Shown piece by piece: positions 7,838 through 17,082 of a stretch of 64,000 nt of DNA. How positions within the stretch are numbered: the first letter of the stretch is position 1; each line of letters opens with the position of its first letter. Source of the stretch: Anaerolineales bacterium (GTDB lineage Bacteria; Chloroflexota; Anaerolineae; Anaerolineales; UBA11579); contig JAHBVB010000001.1 of assembly GCA_019637805.1 (NCBI GenBank), forward strand, positions 819,875-883,874, read 5' to 3'. A model generated the notes under the pieces. It had not been told where the DNA came from and did not search any database. It worked only from the letters and a program-made list of their open reading frames with translations. The translations under genes and the position numbers were made by a program.

Positions 7838-8989
7838 ATGGCGGCTCACACCTCACGGTTTTCTGTGCTGCTGTTGGGCACACAAATGGAGCTGGGCGGA
7901 GCCCAGCAAATGTTGTTGACCCAGGCCGCCTGGTTGCACAGCCAGGGCTATCCTGTGCGGGTGGCTTTCTTGTATGACAAACAGGGGCTGGCGGATGTCT
8001 GGCGGGCGGCCTATCCCTTTGAGATCCTTAACTTGGACGCTTGGCAATTTGGGGGCAGTGCCATTAGGCATCTGCCGAGGCTGCTGCTGGGCTTGTGGCG
8101 CTTGCTCGGACTGTTGCGCGGGGTGCAGGTTGTGGAGGCGTTCACCCAGCACAGCAATCTGATCGGCCTGCCGCTGGCTTGGCTGCGAGGGGTACCGGTA
8201 CGCTTGGCCAGCGTGCATGGCGCTGTGGCCGATGCCTTTGGGTTGCTGTCTTTTTTACACGGGCGGCTGATCAATTCTGGATTGGTCAGTGGACTGGTTG
8301 TGGTGTCGGAAGAGGTGCGCCAGCTGGCCCTGGCGCAGGGCGTGCACCCTACCAAGATCCGATTGATCGAGAATGGCATTGATCTGGCTCTGCCGCCGGT
8401 GACACCTGAGGAGCGCCAGGCCATGCGCGCCCAAGCGGGCGCAACCCCACAGGATCTTTTGCTGATGGCCGTGGGCCGCCTGGCGCTGGTCAAAAACCAC
8501 GCGGGGCTGCTGCGCGCCCTGGCTGCCCTGCCCGAACCGCGCCCGCGCCTGGCCGTGCTGGGCGAAGGCGAACTGCGCGCCGAGCTGGAACACCTGGCCG
8601 CCGAGTTGGGCCTGGCCGAGTGGGTGCGCTTTCTGGGCAACCAGCCGGCGGCGCGCCGTTGGCTGCAGGCTGCCGATGTTTATGTCCAGCCTTCGTTGAG
8701 CGAGGGCCTGTCTATCGCCCTGTTAGAAGCCATGGCCAGCGGGTTGCCCATCGTGGCTACCCAGGTGGGCGCGGCGGGCAAGCTGATCGGGGACGGTAAG
8801 CACGGCCTGCTGGTGCCTCCCGGAGATACGACAGCCCTGAGCGTCGCTTTGCAGCGCCTGCTGGCCGACCCCGCTGTGCGCAGCCGGTTGGGCCGCGGTG
8901 CCCAGCAAGCGGCCCAGCCGTACAGCGCAGAGCAAATGTGCAATAATTACGCCCGGCTGATGACTGAGTTGCTGAATGAAACGCGCTAA
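7838..8989 (+). CDS. GT4-family glycosyltransferase
   Basis: A 383-residue GT-B enzyme. The start chosen is ATG 7838, two bases after the previous stop; an extension to 7697 would only be the shadow of the upstream gene. The N-terminal domain reads FSVLLLGTQMELGGAQQMLL, with the glycine loop of GT4 proteins; the C-terminal domain has MAVGRLALVKNHAGLL and VQPSLSEGLSIALLEAMAS, the E-x7-E donor-binding motif. The 3' end overlaps the next gene by 14 bases, linking it to the membrane proteins downstream. Confidence 0.92.
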   Translation: MAAHTSRFSVLLLGTQMELGGAQQMLLTQAAWLHSQGYPVRVAFLYDKQGLADVWRAAYPFEILNLDAWQFGGSAIRHLPRLLLGLWRLLGLLRGVQVVEAFTQHSNLIGLPLAWLRGVPVRLASVHGAVADAFGLLSFLHGRLINSGLVSGLVVVSEEVRQLALAQGVHPTKIRLIENGIDLALPPVTPEERQAMRAQAGATPQDLLLMAVGRLALVKNHAGLLRALAALPEPRPRLAVLGEGELRAELEHLAAELGLAEWVRFLGNQPAARRWLQAADVYVQPSLSEGLSIALLEAMASGLPIVATQVGAAGKLIGDGKHGLLVPPGDTTALSVALQRLLADPAVRSRLGRGAQQAAQPYSAEQMCNNYARLMTELLNETR

Positions 8990-11048
8990 CCCTCCCGTAT
9001 TGCACTGGGGGCGAACTCTGGGGTTCGCCCTTATTTTGTTCCTGATTTTTTGGGCAGGCTATGAAGTTTTTCACTTGGGAGATGGCTCCGGCTTCTGGGT
9101 GGGCCGCTTTTCCTTGAAATGGGCGGCGACTGCCGGGCTGATTTGGCTGGCTTTAGCGACTTTGGCGGCTCTCGTCTATATTTTTCTGTTCAATACGCTA
9201 CAAAAAACGGAGATCGAAGCCAAATTATTGGCCCTGCGCTCTAAACTTGCGCGCCATACCCGCTGGGCGCTCTTATTGGCTTTACAGGTCTTGTTTGCCT
9301 GGTTCCTGTTTTATTCCCCCTGGGGCGCTTTATTTGTGGGCCTCGGCATCCGTCTGGTGCTTTTTGCCTGCGTAATTGCTGCGTCCGCCTGGCTGTTGGG
9401 CGAAGGCCCAAGGTTGTTGGATTGGGCGTCTGTGCTGCTGGCCGGGCTGGTGACAGGCGCAGCGCTGGTGTTGGGGGTTGCCTTTGTCAAGGTCAGCAAC
9501 TTCCCCTTCGCCTTGCACTGGTCTGAAGGCAACCGGCTGTGGGACTATTCGCTGGCTTTTGGGGCAGAGCGTTACCGTCATTCCGGCCCTATTTTTGCCT
9601 GGATCGACGAGGTACGCCAAACCCTGTGGGGTCTGCCTTTCCTGATCCCGAATGTATCGATTGCCTGGGTGCGCTTTTGGGGCGCGCTGCTGATCACACT
9701 GCCTTACGTCCTGTTGGGCTGGGTGGCTTTCCGCCCAGCGAGGAACGGGCGCGCCCAATGGCTGTTGGCCGGGCTGTGGTCTTTGGTGTTCCTCAACCAA
9801 GGTCCGGTGTATACCCCCTTGGTGTTGGCGGCGATTTTGGTGGCTCTGGCCCGGCGCAAACCGCTTTGGCTCGCTTTGCCGCTGGTCTACCTGGCGGGGG
9901 ATTACGCCGGCATGAGCCGCTTTAGCTGGCGGTTTGCCCCGGCGATTTACACCGTGATATTGACCTTTGGTGACGCCGGATTGGCGCGGGGAAAACTGAC
10001 CTGGCGTGATTGGCTGCGCGCCAGCCTGCTGGGTTTGGCTGCTGCCTGGAGCAAAGGTCTGCCTGTGCTGCAGGGCATTGTCATCGGCCTGTTGGCCGCC
10101 CTCTCGCCCGCTGCGTCTCCGGGCGGAGAGGCGCCTTCCAGCTTGGGAACTGCCACCACCGTGGAAACCCTCGAAGGCTTGCAGCAAGTCACCCAGCTAC
10201 AGCCCTATATTTGGGGGCGCCTGCTGCCCAACCCGGTCTACGGCCCAGGCATTGTGCTGGGCTTGGCCGCCGCCACGCTGCCGCTGATCGGGTTGTTGGT
10301 TTGGCTGGCGCGGCGCGGCGGCTGGCAAACCGTCTTGTGGCAGCGCATCGCCACCCTGCTGGGGCTGGGGGCGTTGCTGGTGGTGGGTCTGATCGCCAGC
10401 GCCAAGATCGGCGGCGGCGCCGACCTGCACAATATGGATATGTTCCTGGTGGGACTGTTGCTGCTGGCTGCCCTGGCCTGGGAGGGCGGTTTGGCCGGGC
10501 GGCTGGAGCCGTTGTTGGCGCGCCCGTCTACTGTGCGCTGGCTTTTGGCGGCGATGGTCTTCCTCCCGGCTTTGCTGCCGCTAACCAGCGGCAAGCCGCT
10601 GGAGCTGCCGGAGGCCGAGCGAACCCAATTCGTGCTGGAGCGTATTCAAGACCAGGTGGCCTGCGCGCGCCAGCACGGAGATGTGCTGCTGATGGACCAG
10701 CGCCAGCTGCTCACCTTTGGCCAACTGGGCGACTTGCCGCTGATCGTGGACTATGAAAAGAAGTTCGTGATGGACAAAGCGCTGGAAGGCGATGGCGCTT
10801 ATTTTGAAGCCTTTGAACGAGACCTGGCCTCGGGACGTTTTGCTTTGATCGTCAGCGAGCGTCAGGCGATCCTATATAAAGAAGCAGAGATGGAAGATAC
10901 TTTGGGGGACGGCATGGCCGAGGAAAACAACGCCTGGGTCAAATGGGTGACGGTACCTTTGCTGCAGCACTACCAATCCATCTCGGACTACCGGGATTTA
11001 GGCGTGGAGATTTTCCTGCCCAAGGATCGCAGTTTTGAGTGCCCCTAG
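8976..11048 (+). CDS. Large multi-spanning membrane protein, GT-C-like
   Basis: A 690-residue integral membrane protein, about a dozen hydrophobic helices over residues 15-540 followed by a soluble C-terminal portion of about 140 residues. The first loop after helix 5-6 contains 'HWSEGNRLWDYSLAF', an acidic loop in the position expected for a GT-C catalytic site. GT-C enzymes use polyprenyl-phosphate sugars on the outer membrane face. I do not recognise the family, and a polymerase (Wzy-like) role is an alternative. It overlaps the upstream GT4 gene by 14 bases and the next membrane protein by 14 bases, so the three are one translational block. Confidence 0.65.
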   Translation: MKRANPPVLHWGRTLGFALILFLIFWAGYEVFHLGDGSGFWVGRFSLKWAATAGLIWLALATLAALVYIFLFNTLQKTEIEAKLLALRSKLARHTRWALLLALQVLFAWFLFYSPWGALFVGLGIRLVLFACVIAASAWLLGEGPRLLDWASVLLAGLVTGAALVLGVAFVKVSNFPFALHWSEGNRLWDYSLAFGAERYRHSGPIFAWIDEVRQTLWGLPFLIPNVSIAWVRFWGALLITLPYVLLGWVAFRPARNGRAQWLLAGLWSLVFLNQGPVYTPLVLAAILVALARRKPLWLALPLVYLAGDYAGMSRFSWRFAPAIYTVILTFGDAGLARGKLTWRDWLRASLLGLAAAWSKGLPVLQGIVIGLLAALSPAASPGGEAPSSLGTATTVETLEGLQQVTQLQPYIWGRLLPNPVYGPGIVLGLAAATLPLIGLLVWLARRGGWQTVLWQRIATLLGLGALLVVGLIASAKIGGGADLHNMDMFLVGLLLLAALAWEGGLAGRLEPLLARPSTVRWLLAAMVFLPALLPLTSGKPLELPEAERTQFVLERIQDQVACARQHGDVLLMDQRQLLTFGQLGDLPLIVDYEKKFVMDKALEGDGAYFEAFERDLASGRFALIVSERQAILYKEAEMEDTLGDGMAEENNAWVKWVTVPLLQHYQSISDYRDLGVEIFLPKDRSFECP

Positions 11049-13590
11049 GGTGTGGCAAAACTGGGGCTGGCTCACCGCGCAAGGCGGTTTTATCGCGGTT
11101 GCTTTCCTCCTGTTTCTCCCCAGCGAAGGCAGCGGGTTTTTGGAGTTGTCTCTGGCTCGCTGGGGGTTGTTGGTCTTGCTGCTCGGCCTTAGCACAACCT
11201 GTGGCCTGCTGGCGCTGATGTTGCAGCACGGGCAGCCGTTCGCCCACCGCGTAGCCCAGATCCTCAGCCAGCCGCAGGTCCTGAAGGGCATTCTGGGAGT
11301 CTCGGTAGTGCTGGGGGTGGTGTGTGTTTATCTGGTGCTGCTGACCGCCAAATTCACCGATGCGTTTGTCTATGCCCGGCTGGTGCGCCTGCTGCCGCTG
11401 ATAGTTTGGCTCTTGTGGCTGGCATTCCTCAACCTACTGCTGTTGCCCCGGCTGCGCCCTGAAAACAAACCGTGGCCAGCCGAAAAAGCTGTCTGGAAAC
11501 CGGCCTTGTGGGCCGGATTGGCGCTCTTTTCGCTGGCAGTGTTTATGGGTTATAGCGGCCTGGGCTTGCAGCCTGACCGGACTGGTTGGGATACCCCAGG
11601 CACGCCCGTCTTGAATACACAGGTTGCCGTGGGTTGGCTGATCGCTCTGGTGGTGGCTGGCGTGCTGGCCTGGGCCAACCGCAAACTCGCTTGGCGTTTC
11701 ACCCGCCTGGATGCTGCCCTGGCGCTCTTGATCTGGGCGCTGGCGGCCGGGTTGTGGATCGCCCAGCCGATCTTGCCCACCTACTTCTCCCCCGCGCCGA
11801 CCGCACCTAACTTCGAGTTCTATCCGAATTCCGACGCGGCCACTGTGGATGTTGCCGCGCAGCACCTGTTGATCGGCGCCGGCCTGCCCGACGTGATTGA
11901 AAAGCCCTTGTATTCGACCTTTTTGGCCCTGCTGCATGTGCTGGCCGGGCAGAGCTATGCCAATGTGGTCAATGCACAAATTCTGGTGCTGGCCTTGTTT
12001 CCCGCCATGCTGTATTTCGTGGCCAAACGATTGCATACGCGGTTTGCCGGTGTGCTGCTGGCTGCTGTGGTCACTTTACGAGAAGTGAATGCCCTGGCGC
12101 TGTCCGGTGACATCCTGGTTTCGCATTCCAAATTGCTGATGACGGATTTACCCGCGGCGCTGGCGCTGGCCGCCTTCACACTACTATTGCTGCACTGGCT
12201 GCAAAGGCAGCCGCGCAACCCACTCTGGGCGCTTGCGGTCGGTGCGGCCTTGGGCCTGATGCTGTTGCTGCGTTCGCAGACCCTGATCTTTCTGCCCTTT
12301 TTGATGCTGCTGGCTTTTTGGCAGGCGGGCGGGGGCTGGCGGCCGCGCCTGCAGCTGGCGGCGGTCCTGCTGGTGGGCTTTGCCCTGGCGGCGCTGCCCT
12401 GGCTGCTGCGCAACGCCCAGCGTACGGGCCAGTTTGGCTATTCTCAGCCCTTGCAGATGCTTTACATGGCCAAACAATACAGCCTGACCCCGGAATTGGC
12501 GGATCCCGGCTTCCCCACGGATACGCCTGTAGAAGACTATGTCCGTTTAGGCTCGGCCCACGTGCGCGCCTTTGTGCTGGCGCATCCCGGCGAGGTGGCC
12601 GGCTTTATCACAGCGCACACTCTGCGCAACGAAGTCTCTTCCTTGCTGGCCTTACCCATGCGCTTTGATCTGTCTGACCGCTTGGTGGCGTTTTACAACC
12701 TGCAGCCTTACTGGCAGGGCTTGGAAGGCCGCCTGTGGAACGAGTGCTGTTCGCTGGACAGTTATGTGACCAGCACGCCCTACTGGGGCGCCTGGGAGGG
12801 AGACTTGCCCTCGGAGGCCTGGCTGCCCCTGCTCTTTAATCTGGCGGTCATCGCTGTGGGCATTGGCGCGGCCTGGCGCAAACTGGGCTGGCTGACCTTG
12901 GTGCCGATCGGTCTGCATCTGCTCTACAGCATCAGTACCGCCTTGGCGCGCGTCTCCGGCTGGCGCTTGATCCTGCCTGCCGACTGGGTGGTGCTCTTGT
13001 TCTACTGCGTTGGCCTGGGGCAGCTGACCCTGTGGCTGGGCAGCTTTTTGTTTGGGAGCCAGCGGCAGGCTGAGGCGCAACCCGTGGCTGAAACTCAGAG
13101 CGTTGCACCAGGGCGCCGGACTTTGCTGGCCGCGGCGGCCTTAGTGCTGTTGGCCGGTGCGACCATCCCGCTGGTGGAACTGGCCGTGCCCAGCCGCTAT
13201 GCCGACCTGGATCGGGCCGCCGCCCTGCAACGCCTGCAGGCGGCTGGCCTGGATGGCGAGGCCTTCCTACAGCAGCCGGAGGCACGCTTGTACTGGGGCC
13301 GTGGTCTGTACCCCAGTCATTACCCCGCGGGCGGCGGGTTGCCCAGCAATGAGGCCGATGCCTTCTCCCCGCAGCCTTTTGCCCGGCTGTCTTTCCGCCT
13401 GGTAGGCCTGCAGGTCTATGACCAGGTGGCGCTGCCCGCCACGATAGCGCCCGCCTTCCCCAATGCGAGCGATGTATTGGTGTTGGGTTGTGCGCGGGAG
13501 GGTTATATGCGAGCCGCCGCGGTCTTATTTTTGAACGGCCCGGAGCCTGCCCTGATTGCCGAGGGGCCGGCTCCATTCGTGTGCGACTGA
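11035..13590 (+). CDS. GT-C membrane glycosyltransferase (GT39-like), paralogue of 18531-21092
   Basis: An 851-residue membrane protein with a hydrophobic region over roughly residues 15-700 and a soluble C-terminal domain of about 130 residues. The pattern 'SHSKLLMTDLPAALALAAF' and the loop 'FYPNSDAATVDVAAQHLL' match the ArnT/PMT style, with an acidic catalytic loop between the early helices. It is clearly paralogous to the 853-residue protein at 18531: both share 'VLALFPA', 'RSQ', 'ARVSGWR..LPADW' and a C-terminal 'SDVLVL.C'. The two probably transfer related sugars from polyprenyl phosphate donors. It overlaps the previous gene by 14 bases and is the last gene before a TATAAT-bearing gap. 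Confidence 0.75.
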   Translation: MSAPRVWQNWGWLTAQGGFIAVAFLLFLPSEGSGFLELSLARWGLLVLLLGLSTTCGLLALMLQHGQPFAHRVAQILSQPQVLKGILGVSVVLGVVCVYLVLLTAKFTDAFVYARLVRLLPLIVWLLWLAFLNLLLLPRLRPENKPWPAEKAVWKPALWAGLALFSLAVFMGYSGLGLQPDRTGWDTPGTPVLNTQVAVGWLIALVVAGVLAWANRKLAWRFTRLDAALALLIWALAAGLWIAQPILPTYFSPAPTAPNFEFYPNSDAATVDVAAQHLLIGAGLPDVIEKPLYSTFLALLHVLAGQSYANVVNAQILVLALFPAMLYFVAKRLHTRFAGVLLAAVVTLREVNALALSGDILVSHSKLLMTDLPAALALAAFTLLLLHWLQRQPRNPLWALAVGAALGLMLLLRSQTLIFLPFLMLLAFWQAGGGWRPRLQLAAVLLVGFALAALPWLLRNAQRTGQFGYSQPLQMLYMAKQYSLTPELADPGFPTDTPVEDYVRLGSAHVRAFVLAHPGEVAGFITAHTLRNEVSSLLALPMRFDLSDRLVAFYNLQPYWQGLEGRLWNECCSLDSYVTSTPYWGAWEGDLPSEAWLPLLFNLAVIAVGIGAAWRKLGWLTLVPIGLHLLYSISTALARVSGWRLILPADWVVLLFYCVGLGQLTLWLGSFLFGSQRQAEAQPVAETQSVAPGRRTLLAAAALVLLAGATIPLVELAVPSRYADLDRAAALQRLQAAGLDGEAFLQQPEARLYWGRGLYPSHYPAGGGLPSNEADAFSPQPFARLSFRLVGLQVYDQVALPATIAPAFPNASDVLVLGCAREGYMRAAAVLFLNGPEPALIAEGPAPFVCD

Positions 13591-13609
13591 GTCAAGCAGC
13601 CGCACTGGG

Positions 13610-13615
13610 TATAAT
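13610..13615 (+). promoter_or_regulatory. -10 promoter box (TATAAT) for the radical SAM operon
   Basis: Consensus TATAAT, 32 bases before the ATG at 13648, in a 57-base gap. No clear -35 box is visible. The transcript would start around 13622 and carry the hairpin at 13621-13642 as its leader. Confidence 0.6.
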
Positions 13616-13620
13616 TTCTT

Positions 13621-13642
13621 GAGCGCCTCACTGGAGGCGTTC
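13621..13642 (+). promoter_or_regulatory. Leader hairpin that buries the ribosome site
   Basis: CGCCTC (13624-13629) pairs with GAGGCG (13634-13639) around an ACTG loop; three further pairs (one G-T) extend the stem to 13621/13642. The GGAGG at 13633-13637, ten bases before the ATG, lies in the loop edge and 3' arm, so folding would hide it. The following TTTCT run also gives it a weak terminator look, so it might instead end the upstream transcript. Confidence 0.5.
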
Positions 13643-13647
13643 TTTCT

Positions 13648-15129
13648 ATGTCCATCGTCCTGATCAATCCCAACCTGGTGGCGCAACGCAATGACCCCTT
13701 CACCACCGGCATTGTCTACATGCCCATCAGCCTGGCCTATTTGGCCGGGGCGTTGCGCGCCGCCGGGCACCCGCTGCAGGTGATTGATGCCTACGCGGCG
13801 GCTCCGCGGCAGGCGCGCCGTGAAGGCAACTTCAACTTTTACGGCCTGACCGCCGCCCAAGTCGCTGAGCGTATCCCGGCGGATGCGCAGGTGGTCTTCG
13901 TCTACGCCATTAATCTGACCAACCACCTTTCCAGCCTGGCGCTGGTGCGCGCCGCCCGAGCCGCGGCCCCGGCCGCCAAGCTGGTGGTGATGGAGAACAC
14001 CCAGGCGGTTACCGCCTACGCCTTGTCCGAGGTCGCCGCTGAATTCTATGCCGCCGGGGCTGATTTCGTGCTGACCGGCGAGGCAGAGCGACGCGCCCTG
14101 CGCCTGTTGGAGGCTTTGCAAGCCGGCGACCCGGCGGCTCTCCGCGCTATTGACGGCCTGGGCAGCCCGGATTTCTATAACCTGCCGGCTGGCTTCATGG
14201 ATGAAAGCCAGCTGGACGCACTGCCCCTCCCGGCCTGGGACCTGTTCCCGCTGGAGAATTATTGGAGCCTGCGTTTTGCCCATGGCCCGCTTTCGGCCGA
14301 GCGCTACCTGCCGCTGCTGACCTCGCGCGGCTGCCCATACCCGTGCGGCTTCTGTGTGGTGCCGGCCACCAATCGCCAGAAATGGCGACCGCGTTCGGCC
14401 GCCAACGTAGTCGATGAGATCGAGCATTTTCAGAAGACGCTGGGCGTCAGTGAATTTCACGTCGAAGACCTGGACCCGACCATCTCGGACGAGCGCATCC
14501 GCGCCATCTGTGCTGAGATCTTGCGCCGGGGTTTGCAGGTCACCTGGAAGATCGCCGCTGGGACCAAAGTGGAGACGATGCGTGATGAAGAAACCATCGA
14601 CCAGATGGCCGCGGCGGGCTGCCGCTATATCTCGATCTCGCCCGAGACGGGGTCGCCGCGTCTGCTCAAGCTGATGCGCAAGCCCTTCAATTTGCAGCAT
14701 GCTGTGCGCCTGGTCAAGCGCATGAACCAAGTGGGCATTCGCTCCCAGGCCTGCTTTGTGCTGGGCTATCCTGGCGAAACCGCCCAAGACCGCCAGATGA
14801 CCTGGGATCTGGTGCACGACTTGACCCAAGTGGGCGTGGACGAAGTAGCTTTGTTCATTGTCACGCCGGTGCCAGGTTCTTCTATTCACAAGCAATTCTC
14901 CGGCTATGCCAGTTTGTCTGAACTCAACTTCAGCCCTACCTGGCGAGAGGACTACGCTGAATTGGCGCGTTTCCGCCTGCGCTTGTACGCTCACTTCCTG
15001 TGGTGGAAACTGCGTTATCATCCCCTTAAGCTGCTGCGCCAGCCCTTTAACTTCCTGCGCCGGCGCTTCGAGACCAAGATGGAGATGGTGCCTTACCGGG
15101 CGCTGGCCCTGCGCTGGCTGGCCCGCTAA
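13648..15129 (+). CDS. Radical SAM protein with B12-binding-like N-terminal domain
   Basis: A 493-residue protein of the B12-binding radical SAM superfamily. The N-terminal Rossmann region (1-150; LINPN...SLAYLAGALRAAGH) lacks the DxHxxG cobalamin-ligand motif, which is common in this superfamily. The radical SAM core follows with the 4Fe-4S cluster motif C229-x3-C233-x2-C236 and the TIM-barrel strands 'EFHVEDLDPT' and 'YISISPETGS'. Members methylate unactivated carbons, rearrange carbon skeletons or act on lipids and sugars. It heads an operon with a polyprenol-phosphate glycosyltransferase, a methyltransferase and a FAD enzyme, so a modified polyprenyl or sugar intermediate is a reasonable guess. 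Translation may be controlled by the leader hairpin. Confidence 0.88.
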   Translation: MSIVLINPNLVAQRNDPFTTGIVYMPISLAYLAGALRAAGHPLQVIDAYAAAPRQARREGNFNFYGLTAAQVAERIPADAQVVFVYAINLTNHLSSLALVRAARAAAPAAKLVVMENTQAVTAYALSEVAAEFYAAGADFVLTGEAERRALRLLEALQAGDPAALRAIDGLGSPDFYNLPAGFMDESQLDALPLPAWDLFPLENYWSLRFAHGPLSAERYLPLLTSRGCPYPCGFCVVPATNRQKWRPRSAANVVDEIEHFQKTLGVSEFHVEDLDPTISDERIRAICAEILRRGLQVTWKIAAGTKVETMRDEETIDQMAAAGCRYISISPETGSPRLLKLMRKPFNLQHAVRLVKRMNQVGIRSQACFVLGYPGETAQDRQMTWDLVHDLTQVGVDEVALFIVTPVPGSSIHKQFSGYASLSELNFSPTWREDYAELARFRLRLYAHFLWWKLRYHPLKLLRQPFNFLRRRFETKMEMVPYRALALRWLAR

Positions 15130-15141
15130 GGAATAGCCCGT

Positions 15142-16077
15142 ATGCCCGCAAAAAAGACCCGCAGCGCCAAACCGAGTATCGCCGTGGCGATCCCCTGCCA
15201 CAACGAGGCGGCCACGATCGCTAAAGTGGTCAAAGACTTTCGTAAGGCTTTGCCGCGCGCTCCAATTTACGTGTTTGACAATGCCTCCACCGACGGCAGC
15301 GCTGACTTGGCGCGCAAAGCCGGGGCCGAAGTGCACCCGGTGCCTGCACTGGGCAAAGGCAATGTGCTGCGCGCCATCTTCGATGACCTCAAAGAAGACA
15401 TTGTGGTCCTGGTGGATGGTGACGACACCTACCCGGCCGAGGAAGTCAGCACTTTGCTGCAGCCGGTGCTGACCGGCGCGGCGGACATGACCGTGGGCCA
15501 TCGCTTGGACGGCGCCAGCGACGCCAACATGAAGCGCCTCAATCAATTTGGCAACCGCATGATCGTGGCCTACATTAACCGTCTATTCGATACACAATAT
15601 GACGATGTGCTTTCCGGCTATCGGGCTTTCAACCGCCGCTTCATGGAGAGTGTGCCGGTGCTGACCAGCGGCTTTGAGGTGGAGACCGAGATCACCTTGC
15701 AGGCCTTGGCCGAAGGGCTGAGCGTGCTGGAGGTGCCGGTCAGTTACCGCAGCCGCCCGGAGGACAGCCAGTCCAAGCTGCGGCCTTTCGCCGACGGCTA
15801 CCGCATCGTGCTGACCGCCGCCATCCTGCTGCGCGACCATCGCCCGCTGCGCCTGTTTGGCGCCATCGCTGCATTTTTCTGGAGCCTGGCGCTGGTCGCC
15901 GGTGTGCTGCGCTTGTTCAGCATCTTTGGGCAGGGCAGCTTGCCGGACAGCATTTTGGGCGGCGTGGTGCTGCTGGGCGTGCCTTCAGGGTTGATCGCCC
16001 TGGGCATTGGTCTGTCCCTCAACGCTATCAACACTCGTTTCCAAGAGATCAAAACTTTCTTACGAAGAAGCCGATAA
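15142..16077 (+). CDS. GT2 polyprenol-phosphate glycosyltransferase with C-terminal membrane helices
   Basis: A 311-residue GT2 protein: SIAVAIPCHNEAATIAKVV, VFDNASTDGSADL and VLVDGDDTYPAEEV form the nucleotide-sugar and metal site, 'DVLSGYRAFNRRF' and 'YRSRPEDSQSKLR' are typical of the DPM/ArnC-like group, and two hydrophobic helices (about 235-260 and 270-295) anchor the C-terminus. Such enzymes load one sugar onto polyprenyl phosphate. The TAAGGA ribosome site at 15127-15132 overlaps the previous stop region. The GT-C proteins up- and downstream are its plausible clients. Confidence 0.9.
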   Translation: MPAKKTRSAKPSIAVAIPCHNEAATIAKVVKDFRKALPRAPIYVFDNASTDGSADLARKAGAEVHPVPALGKGNVLRAIFDDLKEDIVVLVDGDDTYPAEEVSTLLQPVLTGAADMTVGHRLDGASDANMKRLNQFGNRMIVAYINRLFDTQYDDVLSGYRAFNRRFMESVPVLTSGFEVETEITLQALAEGLSVLEVPVSYRSRPEDSQSKLRPFADGYRIVLTAAILLRDHRPLRLFGAIAAFFWSLALVAGVLRLFSIFGQGSLPDSILGGVVLLGVPSGLIALGIGLSLNAINTRFQEIKTFLRRSR

Positions 16078-16080
16078 CTG

Positions 16081-17013
16081 ATGCCCAATACTGTTGAAGC
16101 CTATAAGGCCCTACTAGAGACTGTGCCCTGCAATCTGTGCGGCGCAGACGAGTATGAAGTGGTTTACCCGCCGCGCTACGAAGAGGCCAAGCCTGACGAA
16201 ATTGCCAACACTTTCCGTTCTTCGGGCGATGAAGTGCTGTTGGACCAGTTGGTGCGCTGCAAGTCCTGCGGCCTGCTGTATCTAAACCCGCGGCTCCGCT
16301 CCGATGTGGTCATTGGCGGTTACAGCGATGGTACGGATGAGCTGTTTGTCTCGCAGGCGGCCGGCCGCGAGCGCACGTTTGCCAAGTCGCTCAAGCTGAT
16401 CGAGCGCCTGCGCCCCAGCCGCGGCCGCCTGCTGGACGTGGGCACGGCCGGCGGTTCCTTTCTGGCGGTGGCGCAGCGCGCTGGCTGGCAGGTGGCGGGC
16501 TGCGAACCCAACCGCTGGATGTCGGAGTGGGCCAAGCAGCACTACGGCCTGGATGTGGTGCCTGGCACCATCCATGACATGCAGTTGGCAGACGAGAGCT
16601 TTGATGTGGTCAGCCTGTGGGATGTGCTGGAACATACGCCAGACCCCAAGACCACTCTGGCCGAATGCGCCCGGGTACTGAAGCCAGGCGGTTTGCTGGT
16701 GGTCAATTATCCTGACATCGACTCGTTGGTCGCGCGTCTGATGGGCCGTCGCTGGGTCTTCCTGCTTTCGGTGCACTTGTATTACTTCACCCCGCCCACG
16801 CTGAAGCGCATGCTGGCGGAGATGGGCCTGAACGTGCTGAGCACGCGCCCGCACTGGCAGAGCCTGGAGCTAGGCTATGTGCTTTTCCGCATGGAAGCTT
16901 ATGTGCGCCCAGTGGCCCGAGCGGCAGGCTGGTTGGTGAAACGCCTGGGCCTGGCCCACATGCAGATCCCTTATTGGATGGGGCAGATGTTGGTGCTGGC
17001 GGAAAAGGCTTAA
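16081..17013 (+). CDS. Zinc-ribbon SAM methyltransferase
   Basis: A 310-residue protein with an N-terminal zinc-binding part (CNLCG near residue 17 and CKSCG near 60) followed by a class I methyltransferase core: LLDVGTAGGSFLAVAQ (motif I with a TAG variation), VAGCEPN, and 'VVSLWDVLEHTPDPKTTLAE', then 'LKPGGLLVVNYPD'. The CxxC pairs and length fit the Methyltransf_23 proteins common in capsule and O-antigen clusters. The start follows the previous stop by three bases with no obvious ribosome site, suggesting translational coupling. It lies between a polyprenol-phosphate transferase and a FAD oxidoreductase; substrate unknown. Confidence 0.87.
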   Translation: MPNTVEAYKALLETVPCNLCGADEYEVVYPPRYEEAKPDEIANTFRSSGDEVLLDQLVRCKSCGLLYLNPRLRSDVVIGGYSDGTDELFVSQAAGRERTFAKSLKLIERLRPSRGRLLDVGTAGGSFLAVAQRAGWQVAGCEPNRWMSEWAKQHYGLDVVPGTIHDMQLADESFDVVSLWDVLEHTPDPKTTLAECARVLKPGGLLVVNYPDIDSLVARLMGRRWVFLLSVHLYYFTPPTLKRMLAEMGLNVLSTRPHWQSLELGYVLFRMEAYVRPVARAAGWLVKRLGLAHMQIPYWMGQMLVLAEKA

Positions 17014-17020
17014 GGCCCGT

Positions 17021-17026
17021 TATTAT
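17021..17026 (+). promoter_or_regulatory. Weak -10-like box (TATTAT)
   Basis: TATTAT begins seven bases after the stop of the upstream methyltransferase and precedes a hairpin-bearing leader and the FAD enzyme gene at 17101. There is one mismatch to consensus and no -35 box, so confidence is low. It is noted because the order box, hairpin, gene also occurs at 13610 and 43196. Confidence 0.25.
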
Positions 17027-17040
17027 TGTTGGGATATCAG

Positions 17041-17082
17041 AGGCGGCTCGCCAGCGTCAAAGCGGCCGGCCGCCTTCTTTTT
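17041..17082 (+). terminator. Intrinsic-terminator-like hairpin with T-run
   Basis: AGGCGGC (17041-17047) pairs with GCCGCCT (17069-17075) around a 21-base loop, followed by TTCTTTTT (17075-17082). The right arm also belongs to the palindrome GCGGCCGGCCGC (17062-17073), which could fold alternatively. It could terminate transcripts from the gene ending at 17013 or act as an attenuator for the gene at 17101. The long loop weakens the case. Confidence 0.45.

Noticed and set aside
13621-13642. Terminator of the upstream GT-C gene
   Set aside because: Not excluded, but a consensus TATAAT lies upstream of it and GGAGG is in the stem, so a leader element is the better reading.
13525-15546. A 673-codon open frame on the reverse strand
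   Set aside because: It lies opposite the radical SAM gene and a GT2 gene, both with clear family motifs; the reverse frame has no recognisable domain and reflects the lack of stop codons in GC-rich coding DNA.
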